Notes under the pieces: generated by a model
What the model was told of the DNA's origin: nothing
Seen by the model: the letters and a program-made list of their open reading frames with translations, nothing else
Databases searched by the model: none
Position numbers and translations under genes: made by a program
Shown: positions 16,890 to 25,154 of the stretch, piece by piece
How the letters are laid out: each line of letters opens with the position of its first letter
Numbering within the stretch: the first letter of the stretch is position 1
Origin: a virus
DNA length: 64,000 nt
Virus record (IMG/VR): IMGVR_UViG_3300035034_002799
Span: 1-64,000 of that record
Direction: 5' to 3' (one strand)

Positions 16890-18224
16890 ATGAACAAAAA
16901 CACATTATCTAAAGAACTAATAGTGGAAAAATGGGAAGGTAAGGTAAAAATTTATGATTTAACTCAATTCGTAGATAACAGAGGGATGGTCACCGAGGTA
17001 TTTAGAAAAGATGACGAAGTGACCGAAAGAGTACAACAGTGTTATATTAGCGAAACAAAACCTTTTGTTCTTAGAGGACCACACCAACACCCTGGTGTTG
17101 AATGGATTGATGATGGTGTTGGGCAGTGTGATAATTTCATTACTTGGAAATCTAAAGTTTGTTATGAATTGTTTAATTTTGAAACCAACGAGTTTTTTAA
17201 TTTCACAACGAACTCTGATAAGATAACTCTAGTTCAAGTTGATACACCAATTGTTCATGGGTATAGGAATTTAGAAGAAAAAACTATACAGACAATGAAT
17301 TTTCCTACTCAATTGTTTAAAGGACAATGTAAAAACAAAGAACCTGACGAGGTTCGATATGAGGAGTCGTGTCACGAAAAGAAAAAAGTTATTGTGATAT
17401 TTGGAGCAACTGGTCGCCTTGGTTCTGCTCTAGTTGACGCAGCATATAATCATATTGGTTTTTATGATTATGAAGTAATTCCAATCTACTGTAAAATTGA
17501 AACTGAGAAGGAGGTTAATCCTCTTCTTACGAAAGTATTAGATGTCACAGAAGGTAAGGAAGTGTTTTTTATAAATGCTTCTGGTTATACTAATACAGCA
17601 TCTAAGTCAAATGAAAACATGATGTGGGTTAATTCTGATTTACCTGTTAAATTCGCTGAATTTGCAAAAAATAACAATTGGAATTTTATTCAATTTTCTA
17701 GTGACTACGTATTCCAAAGTTCATCAAAATATAATGTAAAACTTAATGCATACACTATAAGCAAACAACTTATGGAAACTAACATAAAAAACAGTGAATA
17801 CCCAGCAGTATTAGTTAGAGTCGCTAACTTGTTTTCTGACAAAGAAAATGATCTTCGCAATATGATTCAAAAATTTCAGACTAAAGTTAGGTTAAAGGAA
17901 AAGTTTGTGATCGACCCTCGTATTGTAGTTTCTCCTACTGATGTTAGTATTCTTGCCAACTTTATAGTAGACTCGATAGTAAATGAAACATTAAATACTG
18001 ATAGGTTTCGATCTAATATACTTAAAGCTATTAATGTTCTTCCAGAGAACACATACTCTTTACGAGAGTTTATAACAAAGTATTATGATGGTTATGATAA
18101 TATAGAAGAAAAAGAGGGACTTTTAGACCCATGGTTTGAAAAATTTAATTCTGCTGAGGCTATTAGAATTCCAAGCAGTGAACAAACCATTATAAATACT
18201 CTAAAACGGACTCAGGTCCTATAA
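16890..18224 (+). CDS. RmlC-RmlD fusion: sugar 3,5-epimerase plus 4-reductase
   Basis: One 444-aa chain covering the last two steps to an NDP-6-deoxy-L-sugar. Residues about 15-145 form an RmlC-like cupin (DNRGMVTEVFR, GPHQHPG, VDTPIVHGYRN). Residues about 165-440 form an RmlD-like SDR with GATGRLGSAL, the SSDYVF motif and Y-x-x-S-K in AYTISKQ. The two activities are normally separate genes. The 162-base gap before it holds a possible late-like TATAAAT at 16871-16877 and SD gaaagg. No SD suggests an internal start for the reductase half. Confidence 0.85.
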   Translation: MNKNTLSKELIVEKWEGKVKIYDLTQFVDNRGMVTEVFRKDDEVTERVQQCYISETKPFVLRGPHQHPGVEWIDDGVGQCDNFITWKSKVCYELFNFETNEFFNFTTNSDKITLVQVDTPIVHGYRNLEEKTIQTMNFPTQLFKGQCKNKEPDEVRYEESCHEKKKVIVIFGATGRLGSALVDAAYNHIGFYDYEVIPIYCKIETEKEVNPLLTKVLDVTEGKEVFFINASGYTNTASKSNENMMWVNSDLPVKFAEFAKNNNWNFIQFSSDYVFQSSSKYNVKLNAYTISKQLMETNIKNSEYPAVLVRVANLFSDKENDLRNMIQKFQTKVRLKEKFVIDPRIVVSPTDVSILANFIVDSIVNETLNTDRFRSNILKAINVLPENTYSLREFITKYYDGYDNIEEKEGLLDPWFEKFNSAEAIRIPSSEQTIINTLKRTQVL

Positions 18225-18236
18225 AGGAGAAACGAA

Positions 18237-18605
18237 ATGGAAAATATAATCGAAATATTAATTCCGCTTATTCCAGGTGCTGTTATTGCACTTGTTGCAC
18301 TTGGTCTTGGGTGGATCAAAGGTAAAGGATGGATTAAAGAAGGATTTATTAATGAAATTGAAACAGATGTAAGTGCTGTTGTTAACGAAGTATATCAAGA
18401 ATATGTTAAGGAAAAGAAAACCGCAGCAGCAGACGGTAAACTTACCGAAGAAGAGAAGAAGCACGCTCGTCAGCTTGCTCTTGGAAAACTCAAGACTCTT
18501 GGTACTCAAAAAGGTAAGAACTATGCTAAAGAATGGCTTGTTCCTGTTATCCTTGATCTTATTGAGAAATTTGTATCTAACAAGAAAACTGGTACTAATA
18601 AATGA
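18237..18605 (+). CDS. small membrane protein, possible LLH-type holin
   Basis: A 122-aa protein with one N-terminal membrane segment (about residues 4-25, rich in I, L, V, A, G), then a long charged helix with LTEEEKKHARQLALGKL and an amphipathic C-terminal helix. This layout resembles LLH-family holins. The SD aaaggag fits. It overlaps the following lipoprotein gene by ATGA, and a third ORF overlaps that one, as lysis genes often do. Function is inferred from layout; another membrane role is possible. Confidence 0.45.
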   Translation: MENIIEILIPLIPGAVIALVALGLGWIKGKGWIKEGFINEIETDVSAVVNEVYQEYVKEKKTAAADGKLTEEEKKHARQLALGKLKTLGTQKGKNYAKEWLVPVILDLIEKFVSNKKTGTNK

Positions 18606-18871
18606 AGAATTTAATGAAAATCACGGCAGGTATTTTATTTGTCGTGGTTCTTTCAAGTTGTACAATAATTACTCGTGGTCAAGTAGAACTCTTACGAGAC
18701 CATGCAGCACAATCAGAATTAAGGGCAAAAAATAATGAGCGACAAATCCAGCTTTTGGAAGAAACTTTGGACAGTAATAGTCCAGTTATTCAAATCATTG
18801 GGTCAGAATCAATCTGGCACAAACATACCGCCGAACTCCTCTACGGGACAGTCGGTAGACCAACCGAGTGA
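18602..18871 (+). CDS. small lipoprotein, possible outer-membrane spanin
   Basis: An 89-aa protein with a lipoprotein signal: basic start, hydrophobic core and lipobox LSSC with the modified Cys at residue 20. The mature part is polar and helical. The start overlaps the previous stop as ATGA, so translation is coupled. Its last 137 bases overlap the next ORF in another frame. Overlapping small lipoprotein genes next to a holin are typical of spanins. Here the lipoprotein starts first, unlike the Rz/Rz1 order, so the assignment is tentative. Confidence 0.45.
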   Translation: MKNLMKITAGILFVVVLSSCTIITRGQVELLRDHAAQSELRAKNNERQIQLLEETLDSNSPVIQIIGSESIWHKHTAELLYGTVGRPTE

Positions 18872-19217
18872 CATATTAAAAGAAACTGCCAAAGACGTAG
18901 CTGCTGAATTTTTAGCAAGTAAAGCCGCTGGGCTTGTTTCAAAATATGGTAGCATGCTTGACTCTCTTGACCCGAAACAAAAAGAATATGCATTACGTAT
19001 GGCAGAACTTAAATCAGTTAATCCTAGCCAGTTAAATTTAGAAGAGACTATTGAACTCGGTGAAGCTATTAATGAAGCTGCTAAACTTAGAGTTGAAATA
19101 AATCATGAACTTAATAGTTTTTGGTCTGAGGTTTTTGATGTTGTAGGCGAAGCTGCTGAAAAATTCGCTAATGTGGGTATACGAATACTATCTCGCACCC
19201 TCATTGGTTTTATATAA
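18735..19217 (+). CDS. hypothetical protein overlapping the lipoprotein gene
   Basis: A 160-aa protein. A short hydrophobic N-terminus (about 8-22) and polar linker precede an Ala/Leu/Glu-rich helical body and a hydrophobic C-terminal end (about 145-160). Family not recognised. SD-like aaggg lies about ten bases upstream. The 137-base overlap with the lipoprotein ORF in another frame makes one of the two uncertain, though codon patterns look coding beyond the overlap. It could be an inner-membrane lysis partner. Confidence 0.5.
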   Translation: MSDKSSFWKKLWTVIVQLFKSLGQNQSGTNIPPNSSTGQSVDQPSDILKETAKDVAAEFLASKAAGLVSKYGSMLDSLDPKQKEYALRMAELKSVNPSQLNLEETIELGEAINEAAKLRVEINHELNSFWSEVFDVVGEAAEKFANVGIRILSRTLIGFI

Positions 19218-19226
19218 TCTTGGTTG

Positions 19227-19278
19227 TTGTGTTATCCCTCCAATCTGGTACAATATAGTTCAAGTACCATTTGGAGGG
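19227..19278 (+). promoter_or_regulatory. promoter inside an SD-sequestering inverted repeat (gene 45)
   Basis: TTGTGT (19227-19232), 16 bases, TACAAT (19249-19254). Arms CCCTCCAA (19236-19243) and TTGGAGGG (19271-19278) pair perfectly; inside them TGGTAC pairs with GTACCA. The right arm is the SD of gene 45. Read-through RNA can form the 14-bp hairpin, whereas RNA begun near 19260 lacks the left arm. Confidence 0.6.
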
Positions 19279-19285
19279 GGTTTAT

Positions 19286-20026
19286 ATGTCTGATTATCCT
19301 TTAAGGGTTGCTTTTGATGAAGATAAGGCGAGAGCTTTTATGGCTCTTCTCCGAGATATCCAAAGAATTGGTATCAGCGGCATCTCATTCGAGGTAAGCA
19401 CCGATAAGAAAATTAATATAAAATGTCAAAACGAATCGAGGGATGTTTTGAATTTTGTCCTAATTAAAGAAAAGTTATTAGAAAAATCTCAAATCACAGA
19501 AGACTTTATGTTCTCTCTTTTTGATATTAATGAGTTTGTTTCTCTTATTAGCGTCTTTAGTGACGGTTTTGGTTTGAGTGTATGTCCTGAACATGCATTA
19601 ATCAAAAAGGCTCCAAATACCTTACGTTATTACGGATGTAACTCGTATTTGATCAAAAAACCAGATATTGAAAGGGAATTTGAGTGGATAACTCAATTCA
19701 ATTTTAATTGTGCTGAAATGAAATCTTTTATAAAAGCATTACCTATAACGTCACAGAAGTATGTAATCATAACTGGTGAAGTCGGAAGTACTGAACTTAA
19801 ACTTTCTATTACTGATAAAGATATTAAAGAAACAGCATTTGATACAACAATTGCTGTGGACACATTAGATAAAAAGGTTAGATTAGTATTTAATAAAGAC
19901 TTATTAATCCCTGTACTTAAAAGTCATTTTGAAGAATTTGAAATTAGAATACATAAAATGATGATGAGGTTGGCTGGAAGTAATGATTATTTTGATCAGA
20001 CTTTCTACGTATCTTCACTTGCATAA
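19286..20026 (+). CDS. 45: gp45-like sliding clamp
   Basis: Ring-shaped processivity factor for gp43 and, in T4, a mobile activator of late transcription with gp55. The 246 aa fit T4 gp45 (228 aa). Recognition rests on the operon order 45-44-x-62-regA and on weak overall similarity; sliding clamps have few fixed motifs. The ATG at 19286 follows ggaggggg; a TTG at 19271 lies within that SD and is rejected. The upstream hairpin probably controls translation. Confidence 0.85.
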   Translation: MSDYPLRVAFDEDKARAFMALLRDIQRIGISGISFEVSTDKKINIKCQNESRDVLNFVLIKEKLLEKSQITEDFMFSLFDINEFVSLISVFSDGFGLSVCPEHALIKKAPNTLRYYGCNSYLIKKPDIEREFEWITQFNFNCAEMKSFIKALPITSQKYVIITGEVGSTELKLSITDKDIKETAFDTTIAVDTLDKKVRLVFNKDLLIPVLKSHFEEFEIRIHKMMMRLAGSNDYFDQTFYVSSLA

Positions 20027-20071
20027 TGGAAGATAAAGAGTATAATAATACACACCTTATATTGAATAAGG
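20019..20071 (+). promoter_or_regulatory. promoter and 5' hairpin of gene 44
   Basis: TTGCAT (20019-20024), 16 bases, TATAAT (20041-20046). A six-base hairpin ccttat/ataagg (20055-20071) lies at the predicted 5' end of the RNA, upstream of SD ggaggag. Confidence 0.55.
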
Positions 20072-20087
20072 GATTTTTGGAGGAGTG

Positions 20088-20987
20088 ATGGATTTACCGT
20101 GGGTTGAAAAATATAGACCAAGGTCGCTTGATGAATTAATTTGTGATGAAGATACTCTCGCAAAGTTTAAAGACTATGTTGATAATAAACATATTGAGCA
20201 GCATTTAATTTTAACAGGAAGTGCTGGCTTAGGAAAAACTACAACTGCTAAGATTTTAGCAAAAGAAGTTTCACCAGAAGAAACACTTTATATATGCGCC
20301 TCTGGTAAGGGTATAGACGAGATTAGAAATAACGTAACTAGATTCTGTAGTAGCTTTTCTTTCGGAGGGTTAAAAACAGTAATTCTAGATGAATTCGACG
20401 GGTTATCTAGTCCTTCAATGATGATGCTAAGAAACGTACTTGAAGATTTTGTAGAGACTACTCGTTTTATTCTAACCTGTAATTATATATCGAAAATACT
20501 TGATCCAATTCTTTCTCGTTGTATGATATTTGAATATAAAGGTTCGAGTGAAAAAGATATTGCAGTTCGATGTTTAGAAATTTTACAAAAAGAAAAAGTA
20601 GAAACAAGAAACAAAAAACATATCGGAAAGCTAGTTAGAAAGTTTTACCCTGATATAAGAGCAACTATTAATAACTTAGAGAAATTCACTCATGGTGGTA
20701 TCTTTGAATTAGATGATATTACATCTGGTAATGACTTAGTAAAAGATTTAATAGATACCATTAAAGAAAATGACTGGTTAGGTGTTAGACAAAATATAGT
20801 AGGCAAAGCAGATTTCCCAGAACTTTTTAAAATAATTTTCGACAATGCTGATATAATATCAGCAGAAAAAGCGGCATTTATCAGAATGCATGTTTTAGAA
20901 GGTATCAGATATCACTCTCTTGTAGTTGACCAAGAGATTAATTTCATGGGTACCGTAGATTGCATAATGCAAGAAATAGAGGAATGA
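20088..20987 (+). CDS. 44: gp44-like clamp-loader ATPase subunit
   Basis: AAA+ ATPase that, as a gp44-gp62 complex, opens the gp45 ring and loads it at primer ends. The 299 aa show WVEKYRPRSLDELI (5-18), Walker A GSAGLGKT (44-51), Walker B VILDEFDG and sensor/arginine-finger ILSRC. T4 gp44 is 319 aa. GTG at 20085 overlaps the SD, so ATG 20088 is preferred. The stop overlaps the next ATG. Confidence 0.95.
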   Translation: MDLPWVEKYRPRSLDELICDEDTLAKFKDYVDNKHIEQHLILTGSAGLGKTTTAKILAKEVSPEETLYICASGKGIDEIRNNVTRFCSSFSFGGLKTVILDEFDGLSSPSMMMLRNVLEDFVETTRFILTCNYISKILDPILSRCMIFEYKGSSEKDIAVRCLEILQKEKVETRNKKHIGKLVRKFYPDIRATINNLEKFTHGGIFELDDITSGNDLVKDLIDTIKENDWLGVRQNIVGKADFPELFKIIFDNADIISAEKAAFIRMHVLEGIRYHSLVVDQEINFMGTVDCIMQEIEE

Positions 20988-22042
20988 GTATTTGGTCATG
21001 GGTAAAAAACTTATTTGTAACATCGGCAGCACCTTTGGGGAAAATTCCAAAGGAGATAAAATTGTCGATGTCATCAACTACCCCCACCCCCGAACCACTC
21101 AAACCTCCGTTAAAAGAAAAAACAAAAAAGGATTACGAAATGGCTGAATCAAAAATATGGTTGGTTGTTATAGACAACTCAGACGTACCAGAAGCAAACG
21201 CATTAAGACCACCAGGGCTACATAATTTTTATATTGTTAATGCTCCTGATGAAATCTCAGCTAAGGGGTTTGTGTGGAGAAGTTTTGGCAACAACAGAGC
21301 ATTGATGGGTCAAATATCGGCATGTACTTTTGCGACTCAATTACCTTTAATAATAAGTACTGTTAATGATCAACCAGGGAAATTTTGGTCTTATGTTCCA
21401 ATCGGTGGTCGTAGATCACATGGACAGCGCAGGATCACTCCTAAGAGAGAAGATGTATTAGCTAAAAACGAATATGGTGAAATGTCAGCACAGGCATATC
21501 AGCATATACCACCAGATGTACCACCAGATACTACATCTCTTACAGAAGATGATATTAGAAGAGCAAGGGCAGAAACTGGCGCGGCTCGTTCTCCTCAACA
21601 AGCTCCTCAACAAGCTCCTCAACAAGCTCCTCAAGTACCAAACTTTAATGGTATGGACCCACAGCAGATGATGGCAGCAATGACTGCTATGATGGCAGCA
21701 TTTACACAGGGACAACAACCACAGGAACAACAACCACAAGCTTTTTCAGAAGCAGAACTTGAACGCCAAGCTGAACAAATGGAAGGAAGTAAACCTATTT
21801 CGGAATTACCTCCAGAAATTAACGCTGCCACGAGACTAGCCTCAGCTAGTCCTAGTGAACCTCAAAAAGTTTCAGAACAAGAAGATGCTGATCTTCAAGC
21901 AGCGATTAAAACTCAACGAGAAGCGGGTAAAATTCCTAAAGCAGGTACTCTCCCTGACGAGTTTAAAATCGACGATAACGTTGAAGATATGGAAGCAATG
22001 AGTCGTAAACTTAAGAGTGAATTGGATGATATGAATGGTTAA
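20984..22042 (+). CDS. Pro/Gln-rich protein inserted between genes 44 and 62
   Basis: A 352-aa protein of unknown family. After a short N-terminal part comes a compact domain (about 50-170) with WLVVIDNS and FWSYVPIGGRRSHGQ, then a disordered P/Q/A/M-rich half with QQAP repeats and acidic KSELDDMNG end. The ATG at 20984 (ATGA overlap with gene 44, SD gagg) is chosen over an upstream TTG. T4 has nothing here. Its place inside the clamp-loader operon suggests a replication-linked role, but that is only context. Confidence 0.65.
   Translation: MSIWSWVKNLFVTSAAPLGKIPKEIKLSMSSTTPTPEPLKPPLKEKTKKDYEMAESKIWLVVIDNSDVPEANALRPPGLHNFYIVNAPDEISAKGFVWRSFGNNRALMGQISACTFATQLPLIISTVNDQPGKFWSYVPIGGRRSHGQRRITPKREDVLAKNEYGEMSAQAYQHIPPDVPPDTTSLTEDDIRRARAETGAARSPQQAPQQAPQQAPQVPNFNGMDPQQMMAAMTAMMAAFTQGQQPQEQQPQAFSEAELERQAEQMEGSKPISELPPEINAATRLASASPSEPQKVSEQEDADLQAAIKTQREAGKIPKAGTLPDEFKIDDNVEDMEAMSRKLKSELDDMNG
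21591..21626. repeat. 12-bp tandem repeat encoding QQAP
   Basis: Three exact copies of ctcctcaacaag and a partial fourth, in frame within the Pro/Gln-rich ORF. They change length in four-residue steps, so a repeat-length polymorphism would keep the frame. Confidence 0.85.
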
Positions 22043-22466
22043 GCGTAAAAGTCTTAACAAGCAAAAGAAAAAGAATGATCATCTATGGGAAATATTAGAT
22101 GATATTAAATGGCATAAAACAGGGAAGCTTCTTGATAATGAAGAATTTTTCAAGAAGTTTTCTCCTTATTTAGTGTTGCGTATTCTTTCAATGGACAGAG
22201 CTAATCTTGAGGTTGTTAATCTAATTAATCAATATCAAAACGACTCCCATATTGACAATAAAATGATATATACTATTCTTGTTGATCTAATTCCTAAAAA
22301 CAAAGGTTTCACCAAATACATAAAACAAGAGAAAGTTAAGAATGAATATGTCAACATTATTATGGGATATTTTGAATGTTCTCGTAAGGACGCTGAAATT
22401 TATTTAGATATGCAGGGTGAAAATTGGGTTAAGGAAATAATGAACGAATATGGTGGAAAAAGATAA
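22035..22466 (+). CDS. 62: gp62-like clamp-loader small subunit
   Basis: Non-ATPase subunit that joins gp44 to load the clamp. The 143 aa resemble the shorter gp62 proteins of marine T4-like phages: an N-terminal WEILDDIKWHKTG, then PYLVLRILSMD, a central NKGFTKYIK and a C-terminal helix with the GYFECSRKDAEIYL pattern. Overlaps the preceding ORF by eight bases. Its position between 44 and regA matches T4. T4 gp62 is 187 aa and more diverged. Confidence 0.8.
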   Translation: MVKRKSLNKQKKKNDHLWEILDDIKWHKTGKLLDNEEFFKKFSPYLVLRILSMDRANLEVVNLINQYQNDSHIDNKMIYTILVDLIPKNKGFTKYIKQEKVKNEYVNIIMGYFECSRKDAEIYLDMQGENWVKEIMNEYGGKR

Positions 22467-22474
22467 TTATTTTG

Positions 22475-22502
22475 ATCATGATATAATACTTTTGTTCGTG
22501 AT
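22475..22502 (+). promoter_or_regulatory. promoter within an inverted repeat (regA)
   Basis: ATCATGA (22475-22481) and TCGTGAT (22496-22502) pair over seven bases, one a wobble, and flank TATAAT (22482-22487). Here the SD (22511-22516) lies just outside the right arm, so an operator or RNA role is less clear than at genes 45 and 46. Confidence 0.4.
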
Positions 22503-22523
22503 GTTATGACAAGGAGATATATG

Positions 22524-22904
22524 ATGTCAGATATTGAATTGGGTATTAAAGTGGAGTTAAAAGCCGAAGAAGCTGTTATACATGAAACCCTTGAGAGAAT
22601 TGGTGTAGTTGATGATAGAAATAAAGTTATTTACCCTTCGTGTTATTTGAGAAAATTGGAAAATGATGAATATGCTATAGTTCATTTTAAAGAATTATTC
22701 GTTTTGCAAAATAAACCTAGTACCTTTAATAAACTTGATGATCTTAGACGCTCAACCATTGCGTTCTTTCTACAGAAATGGGGTCTAATCTCCGTTTATC
22801 ATCCCGAAGACATCCAACGAATTTTAACCAAGAAAATAGACGTAGTTTCTCATAAAGATAAGAGAGAATACAAGGTCGTTCATAAATTCAAGCATAATCG
22901 TTAG
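22524..22904 (+). CDS. regA: RegA translational repressor
   Basis: RNA-binding protein that in T4 blocks translation of its own and other early messages, including 44 and 45, by binding near the start codon. The 126 aa align by eye with T4 RegA (122 aa): KVIYPSC then YAIVHFKELF against KVLYQSC and YYIVHFKEML, and WGLI in the second half. aaggag (22511-22516) fits ATG 22524 best; ATG 22521 is also possible. Order 45-44-62-regA is as in T4. Confidence 0.9.
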   Translation: MSDIELGIKVELKAEEAVIHETLERIGVVDDRNKVIYPSCYLRKLENDEYAIVHFKELFVLQNKPSTFNKLDDLRRSTIAFFLQKWGLISVYHPEDIQRILTKKIDVVSHKDKREYKVVHKFKHNR

Positions 22905-22944
22905 AATTTGTTTTTGTTGGATATAATTAGTGTATAATTAGCTA

Positions 22945-23997
22945 ATGAAGTTACCGCAGTATATAGTTCATAATATTTGGTATCGAATAGATGTTAGTGC
23001 TAAGCCTATTAGAACTTCTAATGTTTTTGTTCATTCTGGAAAATGTCCATTGTGCGAAGATCACAAACACCGCATGTATATTAGGGAATACCCAGACTTT
23101 TATAATGTTAAATGTCATAACTGTGGGTACAATAGTAATATTGAAAGTTTTTTAAAAGACGAATACCCCGCTGAATATGATTCGCTTAAAGAGTATTTCA
23201 TTGAGTCTATTAGAACTAGAGAGCTTTTCAAAAAACCTGTTCATATCCCAAAAGAAGAAAAATCTAAAAGCGAATTCGAGATGACCGATATGCGTTTGAG
23301 GTTATACCTCAAGGAAAACGGTTTCCGCATTGTTCGTCCACAGAAGGACCGTAAATTAGAGATTTTACGCCAGAGAGTCTTGCGGTACCTAGAAGGAAGA
23401 AAGCTTCCTAAAACCGTATACAGTGACTTCTGGGTGATGACAGATGGTTTCCTTAGAGGTTACATTGCTATCCCATTTTACGATGAAAACAAGAGTCACA
23501 TAATTCACGTTCAAGGTCGTTTGTTTGCCGAACTAGGTAGATCAGACCCACAGAAATATTTGTTTTTAAAAGACCTTGATAGTCATGTTGTTATTGAATT
23601 ACCAGGCAAAGAAATTTGGGGTCAGTGGAGAGTTACTAATAAAGATACTGTAATTATATGTGAAGGTACTCTTGATGCTGCTGCGTTCGAAAAAGGAGTA
23701 GCTACTTGTGGTGCGACAATAGGTGATGGCTTTATTAGAGATATAAAAAGAAAATACCCAAATAGAATATGGTCTGTTGATAACTTTTGGAACGATAAAG
23801 AAGGAAAGAAACTTACTGAGAAACTTCTTCTTATGGGAGAGACTTGTTTTATATTACCTAATGATCCAAATATAAAAGATTCTAATGATTTGATTAAAAC
23901 TATAGATGGTGAATATATAACCTCTGAAATGTTAGATAAGTGTTCATATACTGGAAAACTCGGTTTAGCTAAATTACGTCTTCAAAATATGATATAA
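22945..23997 (+). CDS. 61: gp61-like DNA primase
   Basis: Makes RNA primers with helicase gp41. The 350 aa begin with a zinc ribbon (CPLC near 34-37 and CHNC near 57-60) followed by a Toprim domain with VIICEGTLDAAAF near residue 240 and a later acidic motif. T4 gp61 is 342 aa. No SD precedes the ATG. Two -10-like elements lie directly upstream; the nearer (22933-22938) would start RNA at or near the ATG, so a leaderless message is possible. Confidence 0.9.
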   Translation: MKLPQYIVHNIWYRIDVSAKPIRTSNVFVHSGKCPLCEDHKHRMYIREYPDFYNVKCHNCGYNSNIESFLKDEYPAEYDSLKEYFIESIRTRELFKKPVHIPKEEKSKSEFEMTDMRLRLYLKENGFRIVRPQKDRKLEILRQRVLRYLEGRKLPKTVYSDFWVMTDGFLRGYIAIPFYDENKSHIIHVQGRLFAELGRSDPQKYLFLKDLDSHVVIELPGKEIWGQWRVTNKDTVIICEGTLDAAAFEKGVATCGATIGDGFIRDIKRKYPNRIWSVDNFWNDKEGKKLTEKLLLMGETCFILPNDPNIKDSNDLIKTIDGEYITSEMLDKCSYTGKLGLAKLRLQNMI

Positions 23998-24023
23998 TAA
24001 AACTGGATTTTCGCGGAGGTAAT

Positions 24024-25154
24024 ATGAAAACAGCAATAATGATACCAGCTCGCTCAGGGAGTAAAAGAGTTCCGAATAAAAATTTAAGACTATTAAGTGG
24101 GAAACCACTAATTACTTACGTTATTGAAACTTGTCTTAAAACGGATTTAGACGTTTGGGTGAATACAGACGATTTAAAGATTATTAATATGTGCCAAGAT
24201 TTATTCCCAGAAGTAAATATCTTTAAAAGAAAACCTGAACTTTGTTCAGATACTGCTACTAATGATGATTTTATGTTGGATTTTATGAACAAAGAATTAC
24301 GTTACAGTCATTTTCTTCAAGTCCTACCAACTTCTCCATTTGTAACTTTAGATGAAATTAATAATTTTGTATTGGCTATGAAAAGTCACGATACCGTTGT
24401 TTCAGTAAAAAATGCTCAAATTGGATGTGTATATGGTGACAGACCAATTAACTTCTCCAAAGATAAAAAGAACCCACCCTCACAGGAAATGACTCCTATC
24501 GGAATTTATGCCACTTCTTTAATGGGTTGGGAACGAACCACTTTTATTGATAATATGAATGAACTAGGCTGTGCGTATCATGGTGGTTTAGGATCAATAA
24601 AGTATTTTGAGCTTAGTGGGTTCTCTACTATTGATATTGACAACGAATCAGATTTTTTACTAGCAGAAGCGGTTGCTCAATTTATCCCTTTTCAAAGTCT
24701 CTATAAAAAGTTCTACTATGAAGATGGACAGTATATCGACTATTTTGTACCCAGAGTACTGAAAGATGATGGTATTGAAAAAACCACAGAAGTTAAACCA
24801 AACCAGAGAGTGGTTAGTGTTACTAATTTAATGCAAGAAATGACAGACCAAGAAGCTTGGTATAAGACAATTGTAGACTCCGATAGTAATTCGTGTACAG
24901 TGGTTAATCAAATGCCAGGAGAAGGTAACCGCCGCCATTATCACGCTAAGTGGAATGAGTGGTGGTATATTATTAGAGGTCAATGGAGATTCGATATTGA
25001 AGATGAGTCATATGTCGTAAAAGCTGGTGACTTAGTGTTTATTGAAAAGGGGAATAAACATCAGATAACGGCAATTGGTAATACCATTGCTTCTAGGTTA
25101 GCAGTGTCAAGATATGACGTTGAACATATTTATGCGGAGAAGCCAATTAGATGA
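24024..25154 (+). CDS. NeuA-like cytidylyltransferase fused to a cupin
   Basis: The N-terminal part (1-230) matches CMP-sialic acid/KDO synthetases: IPARSGSKRVPNKN (7-20), VLPTSPF and a late Asp-rich DIDNESDF metal site. These enzymes activate a sugar acid with CTP. Residues about 265-376 form a small cupin with HYHAKWNEWWYIIRG and GDLVFIEKGNKH. The fusion suggests a two-step enzyme or a sugar-binding regulator. SD gcggagg fits. It opens a tightly packed operon of at least seven genes through 30169. The sugar substrate is unknown. Confidence 0.8.
   Translation: MKTAIMIPARSGSKRVPNKNLRLLSGKPLITYVIETCLKTDLDVWVNTDDLKIINMCQDLFPEVNIFKRKPELCSDTATNDDFMLDFMNKELRYSHFLQVLPTSPFVTLDEINNFVLAMKSHDTVVSVKNAQIGCVYGDRPINFSKDKKNPPSQEMTPIGIYATSLMGWERTTFIDNMNELGCAYHGGLGSIKYFELSGFSTIDIDNESDFLLAEAVAQFIPFQSLYKKFYYEDGQYIDYFVPRVLKDDGIEKTTEVKPNQRVVSVTNLMQEMTDQEAWYKTIVDSDSNSCTVVNQMPGEGNRRHYHAKWNEWWYIIRGQWRFDIEDESYVVKAGDLVFIEKGNKHQITAIGNTIASRLAVSRYDVEHIYAEKPIR

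Noticed and set aside
21591-21626. CRISPR-like repeat
   Set aside because: Direct 12-bp coding tandem repeat without spacers.
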